A stretch of 64,000 bases of DNA. It comes from an uncultured Croceitalea sp. Its GTDB lineage: Bacteria; Bacteroidota; Bacteroidia; Flavobacteriales; Flavobacteriaceae. This document shows, one piece after another, positions 25,877 to 34,950 of the stretch. Position 1 is the first letter of the stretch. Each line of letters starts with the position of its first letter. The notes under the pieces were generated by a model. It searched no databases. It saw only the letters and a list, made by a program, of their open reading frames with translations, and had not been told where the DNA came from. The DNA is taken from contig CANLXH010000002.1 in the NCBI GenBank assembly GCA_947495075.1, forward strand, positions 1,054,001 through 1,118,000. The letters run 5' to 3'. Both the position numbers and the translations under genes were made by a program.

Positions 25877-27481
25877 TTATTTTTGATTTACAAGAGACAT
25901 TAAATCAACATCGTTACCTAATAAAACTTGGTTACTATCAATACGACCTTTTAATGGGCCATTCTCCAGCTTTAAAACACCTCTTGGACAAACAGCCGAA
26001 CAAATACCACAACCTACACAACTAGAGCGTACAATATTTTCTCCTTTTTGGGCATAAGCACGTACATCTATACCCATTTCGCAATAGGTAGAACAATTAC
26101 CGCATGAAATACACTGACCTCCGTTTGTTGTTATTCTGAATTTTGAAAATAAACGTTGTTGAAAACCAAGAATAGCTGCCATTGGACATCCGAATCTACA
26201 CCATACCCGATTTCCAAATATTGGATAAAAGCCTGTTCCTATTACCCCAGAGAAAATACTACCAATTAAGAATGAATAAGATTTACGTAGTGTCTCTGAC
26301 TTAAATAAAAATACATTGCCATCACCACTTAAAAAGTGCGTTCCTATTAATGCTAAAATAATGACCATATAACCAATGGCGCCATATTTTGCATCTTTTT
26401 GAAACTGCTCTCTTTTAAATAACATCACCCATGCAAAAATCACGGTTAGTAGAACGGCGACACTTATTAAAAAGGTACTCTTTGTTAGCCAATATTTACT
26501 GGTATCTGTTCCTAAGTAGGAGTAGATAACCGCTGTTGTCATTAGGGTAACAAATACTACAACACTATGTACTACCCAACGTTCAATCTTCCAAGCCTTA
26601 ACGGTTTTATCACTTAATTGTCTAAACGAATCGCCTGCAGTTTCAGCCAAACCTCCGCAGCCACAAACCCAAGAACAATACCATCTTTTACCATACTTAT
26701 AAGTTAGTATTGGACTAATAATAAATATTGTGGCAACACCAAAAATTAACAGTACAAACCCAATATCTCCAGAACTCAAAAATCCTTTAATTCGATATCC
26801 TTCAAAGTTATAATAATTCAAAGGCCACATGTTTTTTAAATCATAGTACGGTAGACTACCACCATTTAAAACTGAACTTCCATTTAAACGAGCCATTAAC
26901 TCAGGAATAATAAATGCAAAACCAGTTTGAAAAAATATAACACTTATTGTACGAATACGTTCATACCTATTATGACGATATTTCCATATAAATTTAATGC
27001 CAAATGCTAAAATAGCAACAGTGTAAAACGTTCCGTAGACAAACCATTGACTTGCAGGATTACCACTAAGCAATCTACTTAATGGATCAAAAAGACCAAT
27101 AACCCCTTTGTTATCACCTTTAGCAACAAGCCCTAAATATTCTGGATAAAAATAAAGTATAATGTAAAAACTGGTTAAGGCAATACCAGCTATCCAACCC
27201 CAAAAACCTTTGCTGGATATGGACTTAAACCAGACACCATCATTTTTAATACCAGGTTCTTTATTGGAATAAGCGTCCCAGGCAAACCAAATAGTTCCAG
27301 TTGTTATAGAAACTAGAGAAATACTTAGCCAAAGTCCTTTATTAGTGAAATTAATATTGAAAGCAGCGAGCAAGACAATTGCTAACCCAAAAAATCCAAT
27401 GAGAGTTGCTATTTTTTGATTTCTACTAAGTGTTTTTGGTGGTTGCCCTGTTAAGGCCATGCTTCTATCGTAGTTGCTCAT
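25877..27481 (-). CDS. NapH/CcoG-like membrane protein with two 4Fe-4S clusters
   Basis: A 534-residue polytopic protein with about eight membrane helices. Cytoplasmic or periplasmic loops carry CSWVCGCGG and VWCRFGCPMA motifs (C-x3-C-type pairs as in NapH/NosR/CcoG). The C-terminus has two ferredoxin sites: CISCGNCSTYCEMGI and SCVGCGICSAVCPRG. It should move electrons across or within the inner membrane, perhaps from quinol. The next gene upstream is an FAD oxidoreductase, a plausible electron partner. The terminal electron acceptor is not in the window. Confidence 0.82.
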   Translation of the reverse strand: MSNYDRSMALTGQPPKTLSRNQKIATLIGFFGLAIVLLAAFNINFTNKGLWLSISLVSITTGTIWFAWDAYSNKEPGIKNDGVWFKSISSKGFWGWIAGIALTSFYIILYFYPEYLGLVAKGDNKGVIGLFDPLSRLLSGNPASQWFVYGTFYTVAILAFGIKFIWKYRHNRYERIRTISVIFFQTGFAFIIPELMARLNGSSVLNGGSLPYYDLKNMWPLNYYNFEGYRIKGFLSSGDIGFVLLIFGVATIFIISPILTYKYGKRWYCSWVCGCGGLAETAGDSFRQLSDKTVKAWKIERWVVHSVVVFVTLMTTAVIYSYLGTDTSKYWLTKSTFLISVAVLLTVIFAWVMLFKREQFQKDAKYGAIGYMVIILALIGTHFLSGDGNVFLFKSETLRKSYSFLIGSIFSGVIGTGFYPIFGNRVWCRFGCPMAAILGFQQRLFSKFRITTNGGQCISCGNCSTYCEMGIDVRAYAQKGENIVRSSCVGCGICSAVCPRGVLKLENGPLKGRIDSNQVLLGNDVDLMSLVNQK

Positions 27482-27487
27482 TTTAAT

Positions 27488-28837
27488 CTAGTTGAATTGA
27501 AATATTCTTTTTAAACTTTTCTTTTTTGTTTGAATAGATTTACTAAAATCTGAATTGAATTTTAAAACAATCTCTTTTTCATATTGCTTGTAAAATTCAG
27601 GGTCAAAATTAGCATCTGCTAAGTGTTCCATTACATAGTCAATATCACGTCCCTTAGTAAGCCATCTGTCAAAAATTTCATGTCGCATGCGTATACCAAA
27701 AGTGTTGATGCCTAAAAACAGATTTGTTTCTTTATGAAAAGAAACAGTAATACATATTTTTTCTGAGGGATGCCTCCAATGAAATTGCTCTTCATAATCT
27801 TGTTTTCCTCTGGAGCTAAATACCCAACCATAAGTTTGGTATTCAATATCCAAGAACTTAGCTGAGTTAAACCAATGACCAGGTTTGTATTCTAATTTGT
27901 TCCCACAAATAGTCTGTGCTACTGTTTCGCCCATCATACGCCCTGTGTACCATACAGCTTCAATAGGTCGTCTATTTCCAATAGCTTCATGCTGTTCTGC
28001 ACAATCACCAATTGCATACACATCTTTAGCACTAGTTTCTAAAAACCGATTTACCTTAATACCTTTTCCAAGTTCTATTCCCGAATCTTTTAGAAAATCA
28101 ATATTTGGAGTAACTCCTGCCGTTAGACCTACCATATCACAAGCAAGTTCTTCACCAGTTTCTTCAATAATTATAGATTTAACCTTGCCATTTTGATCAG
28201 CTTTTATTTCCTTTAAATTAGTGCTTAATCGTAAATCTATGTGGTGTTCTTTTATATGTTCATTGATGAGTTGTGACTCTCCTTTAGGTAAAACACCATC
28301 CCAGAAACTACGCTCTCTTACGAGAAAGGTTACTGGAATATCCCTACTTCGCAACATTTCGGCTAATTCTATACCTATTAATCCACCACCAACAATTACA
28401 GCTCTTTTACAAACTTCTTTATTTGGGGCATTTACCTCTAATAAATCTAAATCTTGTTTAGAATATAAACCTTGGACACCATGTAAATCTTGGCCTGGCC
28501 AGCCAAACTTATTTGGTTTTGATCCAGTGGCTATAATTAGCTTATCATATTTAAGAATTTTTGATCCATCTAGAAGTAATTGCTTATGCTCCGTATCTAC
28601 TGTGTTTACATAAGCTCTTACTAATTCAATTCTATTTTTCTCCCAAAACCAATTTTCATAAGGTTGTATATGGTCAAATTTCATATGACCCATATATACG
28701 TACATAAGTGCGGTTCTTGAAAAAAAGTAATCTGTCTCTGCAGAAACTATAATAATTCTTTTATCTGAGAGTTTCCGGATATGTCTTGCAGCTGAGACAC
28801 CTGCAATTCCGTTTCCGATGATAACAATGTTCTCCAT
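27488..28837 (-). CDS. NAD(P)/FAD-dependent pyridine-nucleotide-disulfide oxidoreductase
   Basis: A 449-residue flavoprotein. The FAD-binding IIGNGIAGVSAARHIR is at the N-terminus, LIIATGSKPN follows, the second Rossmann motif is AVIVGGGLIGIELAEML, and VYAIGDCAEQ closes the FAD domain. It lacks the redox-active CxxC of classic disulfide reductases and resembles nitrite-reductase/rubredoxin-reductase-like enzymes. A C-terminal extension after residue ~330 is not recognised. It is six bases upstream of the NapH-like gene, so both probably form an electron-transfer module. Confidence 0.85.
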   Translation of the reverse strand: MENIVIIGNGIAGVSAARHIRKLSDKRIIIVSAETDYFFSRTALMYVYMGHMKFDHIQPYENWFWEKNRIELVRAYVNTVDTEHKQLLLDGSKILKYDKLIIATGSKPNKFGWPGQDLHGVQGLYSKQDLDLLEVNAPNKEVCKRAVIVGGGLIGIELAEMLRSRDIPVTFLVRERSFWDGVLPKGESQLINEHIKEHHIDLRLSTNLKEIKADQNGKVKSIIIEETGEELACDMVGLTAGVTPNIDFLKDSGIELGKGIKVNRFLETSAKDVYAIGDCAEQHEAIGNRRPIEAVWYTGRMMGETVAQTICGNKLEYKPGHWFNSAKFLDIEYQTYGWVFSSRGKQDYEEQFHWRHPSEKICITVSFHKETNLFLGINTFGIRMRHEIFDRWLTKGRDIDYVMEHLADANFDPEFYKQYEKEIVLKFNSDFSKSIQTKKKSLKRIFQFN

Positions 28838-29073
28838 TTATTTTTATTGACTGTTATATAATGTCGTTTTTAAAGGTATGAACTTAATACAAGCCCTTAA
28901 TTTAGAAAGAATTTAAATTTAATATGTTACTGTAAGTTTTTTATGTGAAACAGACAAGGGTAATGGCTTGATTTGTAATTTCTTAAATAATTCATAAAAC
29001 TTTAATAAATGTGTAGGTAGTTAGAAAAAGCTACGACTTATGCAGAATATTTTAATCAACTTAAGAATATAAC

Positions 29074-29796
29074 ATGAAAAAGAGAATAGTACTTACGGCA
29101 TCAGTTTTTATATTTCTGTTTCAATTTAGCTTTGCTCAAAATGTATCTGATTTCTTTTCAAAAGCAGATACTTTCTTTTCTACTTATGTAAAAAATGGAA
29201 AGGTAAATTATAAAGCTATTAAAGAGAATCCTACTTCATTAAATGAACTAATTGATTTAGCAAATAGACTATCTGTTTCTGAAACCGATAAGAACACATA
29301 CCAAGCATTTTGGATTAATGGGTATAACTTATCTGTTATAAAAGGTATTGTTGCTAATTACCCAATTAAATCACCTTTAGATAAAGCTGGTTTTTTTGAT
29401 AAAACAAAGTATAATATCGGAGGAAAAAGTATTACATTAAATGATATTGAAAATAAACTCCTTAGAGGTAATTTTCCTAAAGAAGCACGATTTCACTTTG
29501 TTTTAGTTTGTGCAGGACTAGGATGCCCTCCTATAATAAGTAATGCATACTTGCCAAATACTCTAGATAGCCAATTACAAAAGCAAACAAAAATTGCATT
29601 AAACAATCCAGATTTTATCAAGGTAAAAGGAAATAGAGTACAATTATCTCAACTTTTTGAATGGTATAAAGGGGACTTTACCCAAGATGGTAAAAGCCAA
29701 ATAGATTTTGTAAACCAATATAGAAACGAAAAAATTGACTCTGGAGCTAAAGTAGGCTACTACAGTTATAACTGGGCTTTGAACGAAATTAAATAA
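29074..29796 (+). CDS. DUF547 domain protein, exported
   Basis: A 240-residue protein with a clear signal peptide ending FQFSFAQ. The rest is a DUF547 domain, with the hallmark FHFVLVCAGLGCPPI (conserved Cys) and the AFWINGYNLSVIKGIV segment. DUF547 proteins have a papain-like fold and are of unknown reaction. It is divergent from the FAD oxidoreductase across a 236-base gap in which I see no confident promoter box. It begins a plus-strand run with an outer-membrane protein and a GH113-like enzyme. Confidence 0.82.
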   Translation: MKKRIVLTASVFIFLFQFSFAQNVSDFFSKADTFFSTYVKNGKVNYKAIKENPTSLNELIDLANRLSVSETDKNTYQAFWINGYNLSVIKGIVANYPIKSPLDKAGFFDKTKYNIGGKSITLNDIENKLLRGNFPKEARFHFVLVCAGLGCPPIISNAYLPNTLDSQLQKQTKIALNNPDFIKVKGNRVQLSQLFEWYKGDFTQDGKSQIDFVNQYRNEKIDSGAKVGYYSYNWALNEIK

Positions 29797-29826
29797 TTAA
29801 ACAACAATTCTTTAAAAACAATTAAA

Positions 29827-30723
29827 ATGAAACTTTTTAGAAACCATATTCTTATGGCTGGACTTTTTTTGTCCGTATTTAACCTAATTGCACAAGATGA
29901 TATTGATGATGGTGGTAGTGTTATTCAAAATTTAACTCCATCTAAACTTATTGGAAAGGGCCAATGGGACCTTAAACTATTTAATAATCTTTATACGCAA
30001 ACAGAGAGTACTTTTGCTTCTGAAGATGGAATTAGACAAAACTTTTTCACCTCTACTTTCGAGGCTTTTACGGGAGTATCAGAGAGTAGAAGAGTAAATG
30101 TTGGTGCTATTATCGAATATAGAGCTAACGGTAGAGATTTTGTTTTAGATAATGGTTCTACAGAACGTAGAAATACCTCTGGTATTACCTCAATTGCACC
30201 AGCGATAAAGTTTGTTCCTTTTAAAAACGTAGGAAATTTTTCTATTTTAAGTGCATTCTCTATTCCTTTGGTAAGTAGCGAGGAGGATGAAAATGGAGTG
30301 TTTTTGGATCAAGATGGATTTACATGGCAGAACAGATTTTTTTATGACTATACGTTTCCTGGAAAAAAATGGCAGTTGTTTACAGAGCTTAATTCAGAAT
30401 TTAATTTTGGCAAGGATGCTGTTACAGGTCCTAATGGGACTACAATAGAGGGTAGTTTTGCAAATAACAGCTTAAATCTAACACCAGGAGTATTCCTAAG
30501 CTATTTTCCAAGCTCAAAATTTACAGTTTTAGCTTTAGCACAGCATTCTCAAAGATTAGATTTAGGAAATAATTTTACTCAAAATTTTACTGCGTTAGGA
30601 GGAGGATTTAAGTACCAACTAACAAAGGAATTAAATGTAGAAACACTTTACACCAATTTTGTTAGGGGTGAAAATACAGGTCTTGGAGAAACATTTAACA
30701 TAGGTTTGCGAGCAGTTTTTTAG
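29827..30723 (+). CDS. Outer-membrane beta-barrel protein, unknown function
   Basis: A 298-residue protein with a signal peptide ending NLIAQ and alternating hydrophobic/polar strands throughout, ending in NIGLRAVF, a C-terminal aromatic residue typical of outer-membrane barrels. The pattern FSILSAFSIPLVSSEEDE and NLTPGVFLSYFPSSKF resembles transporter-like barrels of Bacteroidota. No TonB plug is present. It lies 30 bases after the DUF547 gene and may be its co-transcribed partner. Function is not assignable from the sequence. Confidence 0.65.
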   Translation: MKLFRNHILMAGLFLSVFNLIAQDDIDDGGSVIQNLTPSKLIGKGQWDLKLFNNLYTQTESTFASEDGIRQNFFTSTFEAFTGVSESRRVNVGAIIEYRANGRDFVLDNGSTERRNTSGITSIAPAIKFVPFKNVGNFSILSAFSIPLVSSEEDENGVFLDQDGFTWQNRFFYDYTFPGKKWQLFTELNSEFNFGKDAVTGPNGTTIEGSFANNSLNLTPGVFLSYFPSSKFTVLALAQHSQRLDLGNNFTQNFTALGGGFKYQLTKELNVETLYTNFVRGENTGLGETFNIGLRAVF

Positions 30724-30770
30724 TCATTAGCATACAAAACAAGTATTTTAGAAGTCTTAATTTTTTAACT

Positions 30771-31772
30771 ATGAAAAGATTAGGGCTTCTTTTTTTGTGC
30801 CTATTCCAGTTTTCTTGTAAAAGTCAAATCGAAGATAAAATAAACGGGGTTAGCTTTGTAGGTTCCCCTAATAAAATTACGCAGTCTAATGTTGACCCAG
30901 TATTAAAAGTAAATGCTAATTATACTGCTATTATGCCGTTTGGGTTTATTAGAAGCTTAAATTCTCCAAAAGTAGTTTTTAATACAGAAAGGCAATGGTT
31001 TGGGGAAACTCGAGCAGGAGCAAAACAATATATCCAATTACTTCAAAAAAATGGTGTAAAGATTATGATTAAACCTCAAATATGGGTTTGGCATGGAGAA
31101 TTTACAGGTGATATGGTGATGCAATCAGAGAAAGATTGGGGCATATTAGAAAAATCATATTTAGACTTTATATTAACTTATGCCGAATTGGCTCAAGAAA
31201 CTAATGCTGAGATTTATTGTATAGGTACAGAGTTAGAAGAGTTTGTTAAAAATAGACCAGAATATTGGCAAGAACTTATTTTAAAAGTAAAAAATGTTTA
31301 CTCAGGAAAATTAACTTATGCTGCAAATTGGGATGAATATACTAGAACTCCTTTTTGGGAAAAATTAGATTTTATAGGAGTAGATGCTTATTTTCCGTTA
31401 AATGAAAAAAGAACACCTACACAAAAAGAAATGCAGGCTGGGTGGCAAAGATGGAAAACAAAATTAGCAACACTTTCAGCTCAGAAAAGAACTCCTGTCC
31501 TCTTTACAGAATTTGGATACCGTAGCATGGATTATACTGCTAAAAAACCATGGTTAGTAGATAGAAATGAAATGACAGTTAATCTTAATGCCCAGGCTGA
31601 TGCAACAAAGGTAGTTTTTGAAGAATTTTGGAAAGAAGACTGGTTCGCTGGAGGCTTTATTTGGAAATGGTTTATTAATCATGAAAAGTCTGGAGGAATA
31701 GAGGATAATCGTTTTACTCCGCAAAATAAACCTGCCGAAAATGTAATTAGAAGGTATTACGGCGACTACTAA
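30771..31772 (+). CDS. GH113-like glycoside hydrolase lipoprotein
   Basis: A 333-residue TIM-barrel-type enzyme with an N-terminal lipobox (LFQFSCKSQ), so probably lipid-anchored. Catalytic acids are likely Glu in CIGTELEEF and in LFTEFGYRS, matching GH113 (beta-mannanase-like) and related clan A enzymes. NWDEYTRTPFWEKLDFIGVDAYFPL is a typical barrel segment. It may trim a mannan-like glycan, consistent with the GT2/GT-C genes nearby, but substrate is inferred only. No carbohydrate-binding module is seen. Confidence 0.72.
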   Translation: MKRLGLLFLCLFQFSCKSQIEDKINGVSFVGSPNKITQSNVDPVLKVNANYTAIMPFGFIRSLNSPKVVFNTERQWFGETRAGAKQYIQLLQKNGVKIMIKPQIWVWHGEFTGDMVMQSEKDWGILEKSYLDFILTYAELAQETNAEIYCIGTELEEFVKNRPEYWQELILKVKNVYSGKLTYAANWDEYTRTPFWEKLDFIGVDAYFPLNEKRTPTQKEMQAGWQRWKTKLATLSAQKRTPVLFTEFGYRSMDYTAKKPWLVDRNEMTVNLNAQADATKVVFEEFWKEDWFAGGFIWKWFINHEKSGGIEDNRFTPQNKPAENVIRRYYGDY

Positions 31773-31790
31773 TAAATAGAGCCTTCATAG

Positions 31791-32534
31791 ATGTTTGGGA
31801 GTAAAAATTATCTTTTTTCTTTTTTCTTGGTATTATCGGTTTTGTCTTGTGATTCCGAAGATTCCCCGAACATAGATGTAATTACCTTAAGTAGCGTATT
31901 GTTAGATAGGGAATCCGTGCCAGATAATGTTATTGCTTGTGCTGCCAGTAATGAAGATTCTAAAACAGTGAGTGTTTTTTTATACCCTCGCGAAGGAGCT
32001 ACAAATATTAGTTACTATGAAACAGAGTCATTGGATTTGGATAAAAATGACTTTTCATTGTATACCAAAAGAACTGGTAACTTAATAGACGTTTTTAACG
32101 GATATCTTTTAAAATATGAAATTACTCCCGAGCAGGAAAAATGGCTAATAGTAACTTTTGAAGAAGAAGGTAAAATACATCTTTCTAATCCGATTAGATT
32201 AAAACAAAACTCCAAGCCTACGGAGTATTTGCCAGAAAATATAATGGTACAACCTAAGGGTACAATGCCAGCCTTTACATGGGTAGACGGAATGTTCAAG
32301 GATTCTAAAATATACTTTCACGTAGTATCCAATGAGAATGATGATTTATTATCCGGCACCTATACTTTTGATAAGTTTTTTCAATACTATAAATTGGATA
32401 ATGTAGTCTTGAATATCACGGAAGAAGAACCACCAACTTTAGAAATAGGACCTAACTATAATTTTACACTTTTAGCCGTGAGTGAAGATAATTGGGTAAA
32501 TCTGTTTTCTATAGTTCCATTTCATATTCCTTAG
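31791..32534 (+). CDS. Predicted lipoprotein, unknown function
   Basis: A 247-residue protein with a lipobox in LVLSVLSCDSE giving Cys20-ish lipidation. The body is beta-rich with repeated EITPEQEKWLIVTFEEEGK-like strands and no catalytic motif I can recognise. It follows the GH113-like gene by 18 bases, so it could be co-transcribed. It might be a carbohydrate-binding or structural lipoprotein, but nothing in the sequence shows this directly. Confidence 0.55.
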   Translation: MFGSKNYLFSFFLVLSVLSCDSEDSPNIDVITLSSVLLDRESVPDNVIACAASNEDSKTVSVFLYPREGATNISYYETESLDLDKNDFSLYTKRTGNLIDVFNGYLLKYEITPEQEKWLIVTFEEEGKIHLSNPIRLKQNSKPTEYLPENIMVQPKGTMPAFTWVDGMFKDSKIYFHVVSNENDDLLSGTYTFDKFFQYYKLDNVVLNITEEEPPTLEIGPNYNFTLLAVSEDNWVNLFSIVPFHIP

Positions 32535-32564
32535 GATGTTTTCAATTATATTTAAAGAAAAAAA

Positions 32565-33833
32565 TTGAACCCCATTTTAAAATATTCGAGTATTTTAATG
32601 CTATTGTTTACAATGGGCATATCTGCTCAAACCAATGTGGTAGATGTAAAAATTCAAGGAAATAAAAGAGCCAAAACATCTTTTATAAAAAAAATCGTTC
32701 GCCTACAACCCGGTATGAGCGTGGATTCTATAATTCTTGAAGACGATGTTGCTCGTTTAAAACGTTTGCCGTCTGTGTCACATGCCTATTATCAAGTTTT
32801 TTATAAAGACAATCAAAAAAAAGCAGATGTTGTTTATGGTATTGAAGAAAATTTCACTTTAATACCTTTCGCAAACATTTTTACTTCAAATAATGATGAA
32901 TTTGCATTTAGAGTAGGCTTACAAGAGTTTAATTTTTTAGGACAAAATATCACACTTGGCGGATTTTATCAATATGATGTTTTTAGTTCGTATGGCTTAA
33001 ATGTTAGAGCTCCATATCTTTTTTCAAAAAAATTAGGGTTAGCCTTAAACTATCAAGATTTAACAACTCAAGAGCCAGTATTTCTTGATAATGGCACTGC
33101 TGATTACAGGTATAATAATGAATCTATTGAAGCATTATTACTGTATGAGTTTAATTACAAGCATCGCTTAGAATTTGGATTGAATTTGTTTACCGAAGAT
33201 TATCAATACATATCTGGCAGTACAGATCCAAATGTGCCTCAAAGCCTTAATGTAAATAAATACTTATATAAGTTTATTTATAATTATGATGGTGTAAAAT
33301 ATTACTATCAATATTTATCTGGTTTTAAGAGCACCCTTAATCTTCAGTATGTAAATAGTGCTAACATAACATTACCAGAGTTTGCAATTGGTTTTAATGA
33401 TTTCTCATATTATGCAAGAATTGGTAAACGAGGTAATTGGGCCAATAGACTTAGACTTGGTTTAGCTAGTAATCTAGATACTCCATTTGCCCCATTCGCT
33501 GTAGATAATAACTTAAATATTAGAGGCGTTGGCAATACTATTGATCGAGGTACTGCTGCAATTGTTTTAAATACAGAATACAGACACACACTAATTGATA
33601 AAGATTGGTTTATTCTCCAGAGTAATGTTTTTATAGATGGAGGTAGCTGGCGTAATCCCGGAGGTGACTTTGGAGATTTTGCCGATAGTCAAAATCTAAG
33701 AATATATCCTGGAGTAGGAATTCGATTTATTCACAAACGTATTTTTAACGCTATATTTAGAATAGATTATGGTCATGGGATAACAAATGACGCTACAAAA
33801 GGTGTTGTTTTTGGAATAGGGCAATATTTTTGA
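32565..33833 (+). CDS. Omp85-superfamily outer-membrane protein (POTRA plus barrel)
   Basis: A 422-residue protein starting at TTG 32565; an internal ATG at 32598 would leave a short signal peptide, so the TTG is preferred (signal ends GISAQ). A POTRA-like domain follows, VKIQGNKRAKTSFI and the DDVARLKRLPSVSHAYYQVF segment, typical of BamA/TamA-like proteins. The remainder is beta-barrel, ending DYGHGITNDATKGVVFGIGQYF with a terminal aromatic. It is much shorter than BamA, so it is a single-POTRA Omp85 family member. Role may be protein or lipid insertion; unknown. Confidence 0.68.
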   Translation: MNPILKYSSILMLLFTMGISAQTNVVDVKIQGNKRAKTSFIKKIVRLQPGMSVDSIILEDDVARLKRLPSVSHAYYQVFYKDNQKKADVVYGIEENFTLIPFANIFTSNNDEFAFRVGLQEFNFLGQNITLGGFYQYDVFSSYGLNVRAPYLFSKKLGLALNYQDLTTQEPVFLDNGTADYRYNNESIEALLLYEFNYKHRLEFGLNLFTEDYQYISGSTDPNVPQSLNVNKYLYKFIYNYDGVKYYYQYLSGFKSTLNLQYVNSANITLPEFAIGFNDFSYYARIGKRGNWANRLRLGLASNLDTPFAPFAVDNNLNIRGVGNTIDRGTAAIVLNTEYRHTLIDKDWFILQSNVFIDGGSWRNPGGDFGDFADSQNLRIYPGVGIRFIHKRIFNAIFRIDYGHGITNDATKGVVFGIGQYF

Positions 33834-33917
33834 TGTAATAATCGTAGGTTTTTTCTTCCACTAAATATTATATTTATACATTTTATCGTATTTTTTTGCA
33901 TTTCATCGATAATTGTG

Positions 33918-33948
33918 CATATTTGCAAGGCATCCCACGTGCAAATAT
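33918..33948 (+). promoter_or_regulatory. Promoter-like box overlapping a 9-bp inverted repeat
   Basis: CATATTTG at 33918-33925 differs from TAnnTTTG by one base, and a T-run with TTG ends at 33898, giving a -33/-7 like spacing of 19. The arms ATATTTGCA (33919-33927) and TGCAAATAT (33940-33948) form a perfect 9-bp inverted repeat with a 12-base loop. This would be an operator over the promoter or a leader hairpin before the start codon at 33956. Confidence 0.4.
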
Positions 33949-33955
33949 TACAAGA

Positions 33956-34927
33956 ATGAAAATAGTGTCGTATATCTTTTTGATGTTTTTGCCCTTGTTT
34001 ATGATTGGACAAACATCAGAATATGTTGTAGTTGCTGAAAGTGGCGATGGTATCTTTTCTATACTAAGGAAACAAGGTTTAAACCCAGCAAAATACTATG
34101 CCCAGTTTGTTGAGTTGAATAAAAAAAATCTAAGAAATGGTAGCGAACTACATTTAGGTAGAGCATATATTATTCCACATGCAGTAGATTCTTTTAAAAA
34201 GACTGCTGTCGTGGTAAAAGCTAGTGAGTTTAAGGAAGAAGCTATCTTCGAATCAGAATTAGCAACTATATCACCTAAAAGCACTAAGCTTAGAAATGCA
34301 GTAATCTACCTTATTTCTGGTAATAACTTAAATAAGACCTCATCATCAGTTAATAGAATTACTGAAGAAATCACAATAAATCTAGCGCAAGAGCTAATGG
34401 TGCATGGAGCCCAAGTATATTTGATAAAGAGTGAAGCTGTAAAAAAATCAACTAACTTTTCAGAAGCTGTAAATAAGAATACAGAAGGTGCGATGGCAGA
34501 TTTAAGTCAAATGCAAGAGTATGTAGAAACTATCAATAAAAAATATTTAAAGCATCAAGGTAAATATCAAAGATTATTAATCACAAGAGTGAATAATGAT
34601 ATTACAGAAGAACATTGTGAGGTGTCTGTATACCATCATAATTCTAGTGAAAATGGTAGACGAATTGCTTCTAATATTCAACGTGTTTTTAATGAGAATA
34701 GCATTCAGAGTAAGCCTTTTAAAGAATATACCGAGATTTTTACTGATAAAAATAATTTATATCTGGCAAAAAATGCCTTACCAGCGATTACTCTTATTGA
34801 AATTGATAGTGGGGAGAAACCATCTATAGAAGATGTGATTGTTGTAGATTCTAATCAAGAATTACTTTCTAATTTAATTACAAGTGGAGTTTTAAATGAT
34901 TATGCAGATTTAGAAATTGAAAAATAG
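33956..34927 (+). CDS. Amidase_3-like protein lacking zinc ligands (paralog of the next gene)
   Basis: I start at ATG 33956, giving signal MKIVSYIFLMFLPLFMIGQ. The protein (323 residues) aligns end to end with the downstream amidase, but all three zinc ligands are absent: His122 becomes Asn123 (SGNN replaces SGHGG), Glu140 becomes Val132 and His226 becomes Arg211 (LLITRV for LLVTHV). N-terminal SGDGIFSILRKQGLNPAKY matches the shared LysM-like region. It is probably a non-catalytic regulator or binder of peptidoglycan. It may derive from the same duplication as its neighbour. Confidence 0.72.
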   Translation: MKIVSYIFLMFLPLFMIGQTSEYVVVAESGDGIFSILRKQGLNPAKYYAQFVELNKKNLRNGSELHLGRAYIIPHAVDSFKKTAVVVKASEFKEEAIFESELATISPKSTKLRNAVIYLISGNNLNKTSSSVNRITEEITINLAQELMVHGAQVYLIKSEAVKKSTNFSEAVNKNTEGAMADLSQMQEYVETINKKYLKHQGKYQRLLITRVNNDITEEHCEVSVYHHNSSENGRRIASNIQRVFNENSIQSKPFKEYTEIFTDKNNLYLAKNALPAITLIEIDSGEKPSIEDVIVVDSNQELLSNLITSGVLNDYADLEIEK

Positions 34928-34950
34928 CTGTTAGATTTGCCTAAAAAACT

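Noticed and set aside
28838..29073. Promoters in the divergent gap between the FAD oxidoreductase and DUF547 genes
   Set aside because: No TAnnTTTG match with acceptable spacing was found on either strand; only AT-rich sequence is seen.
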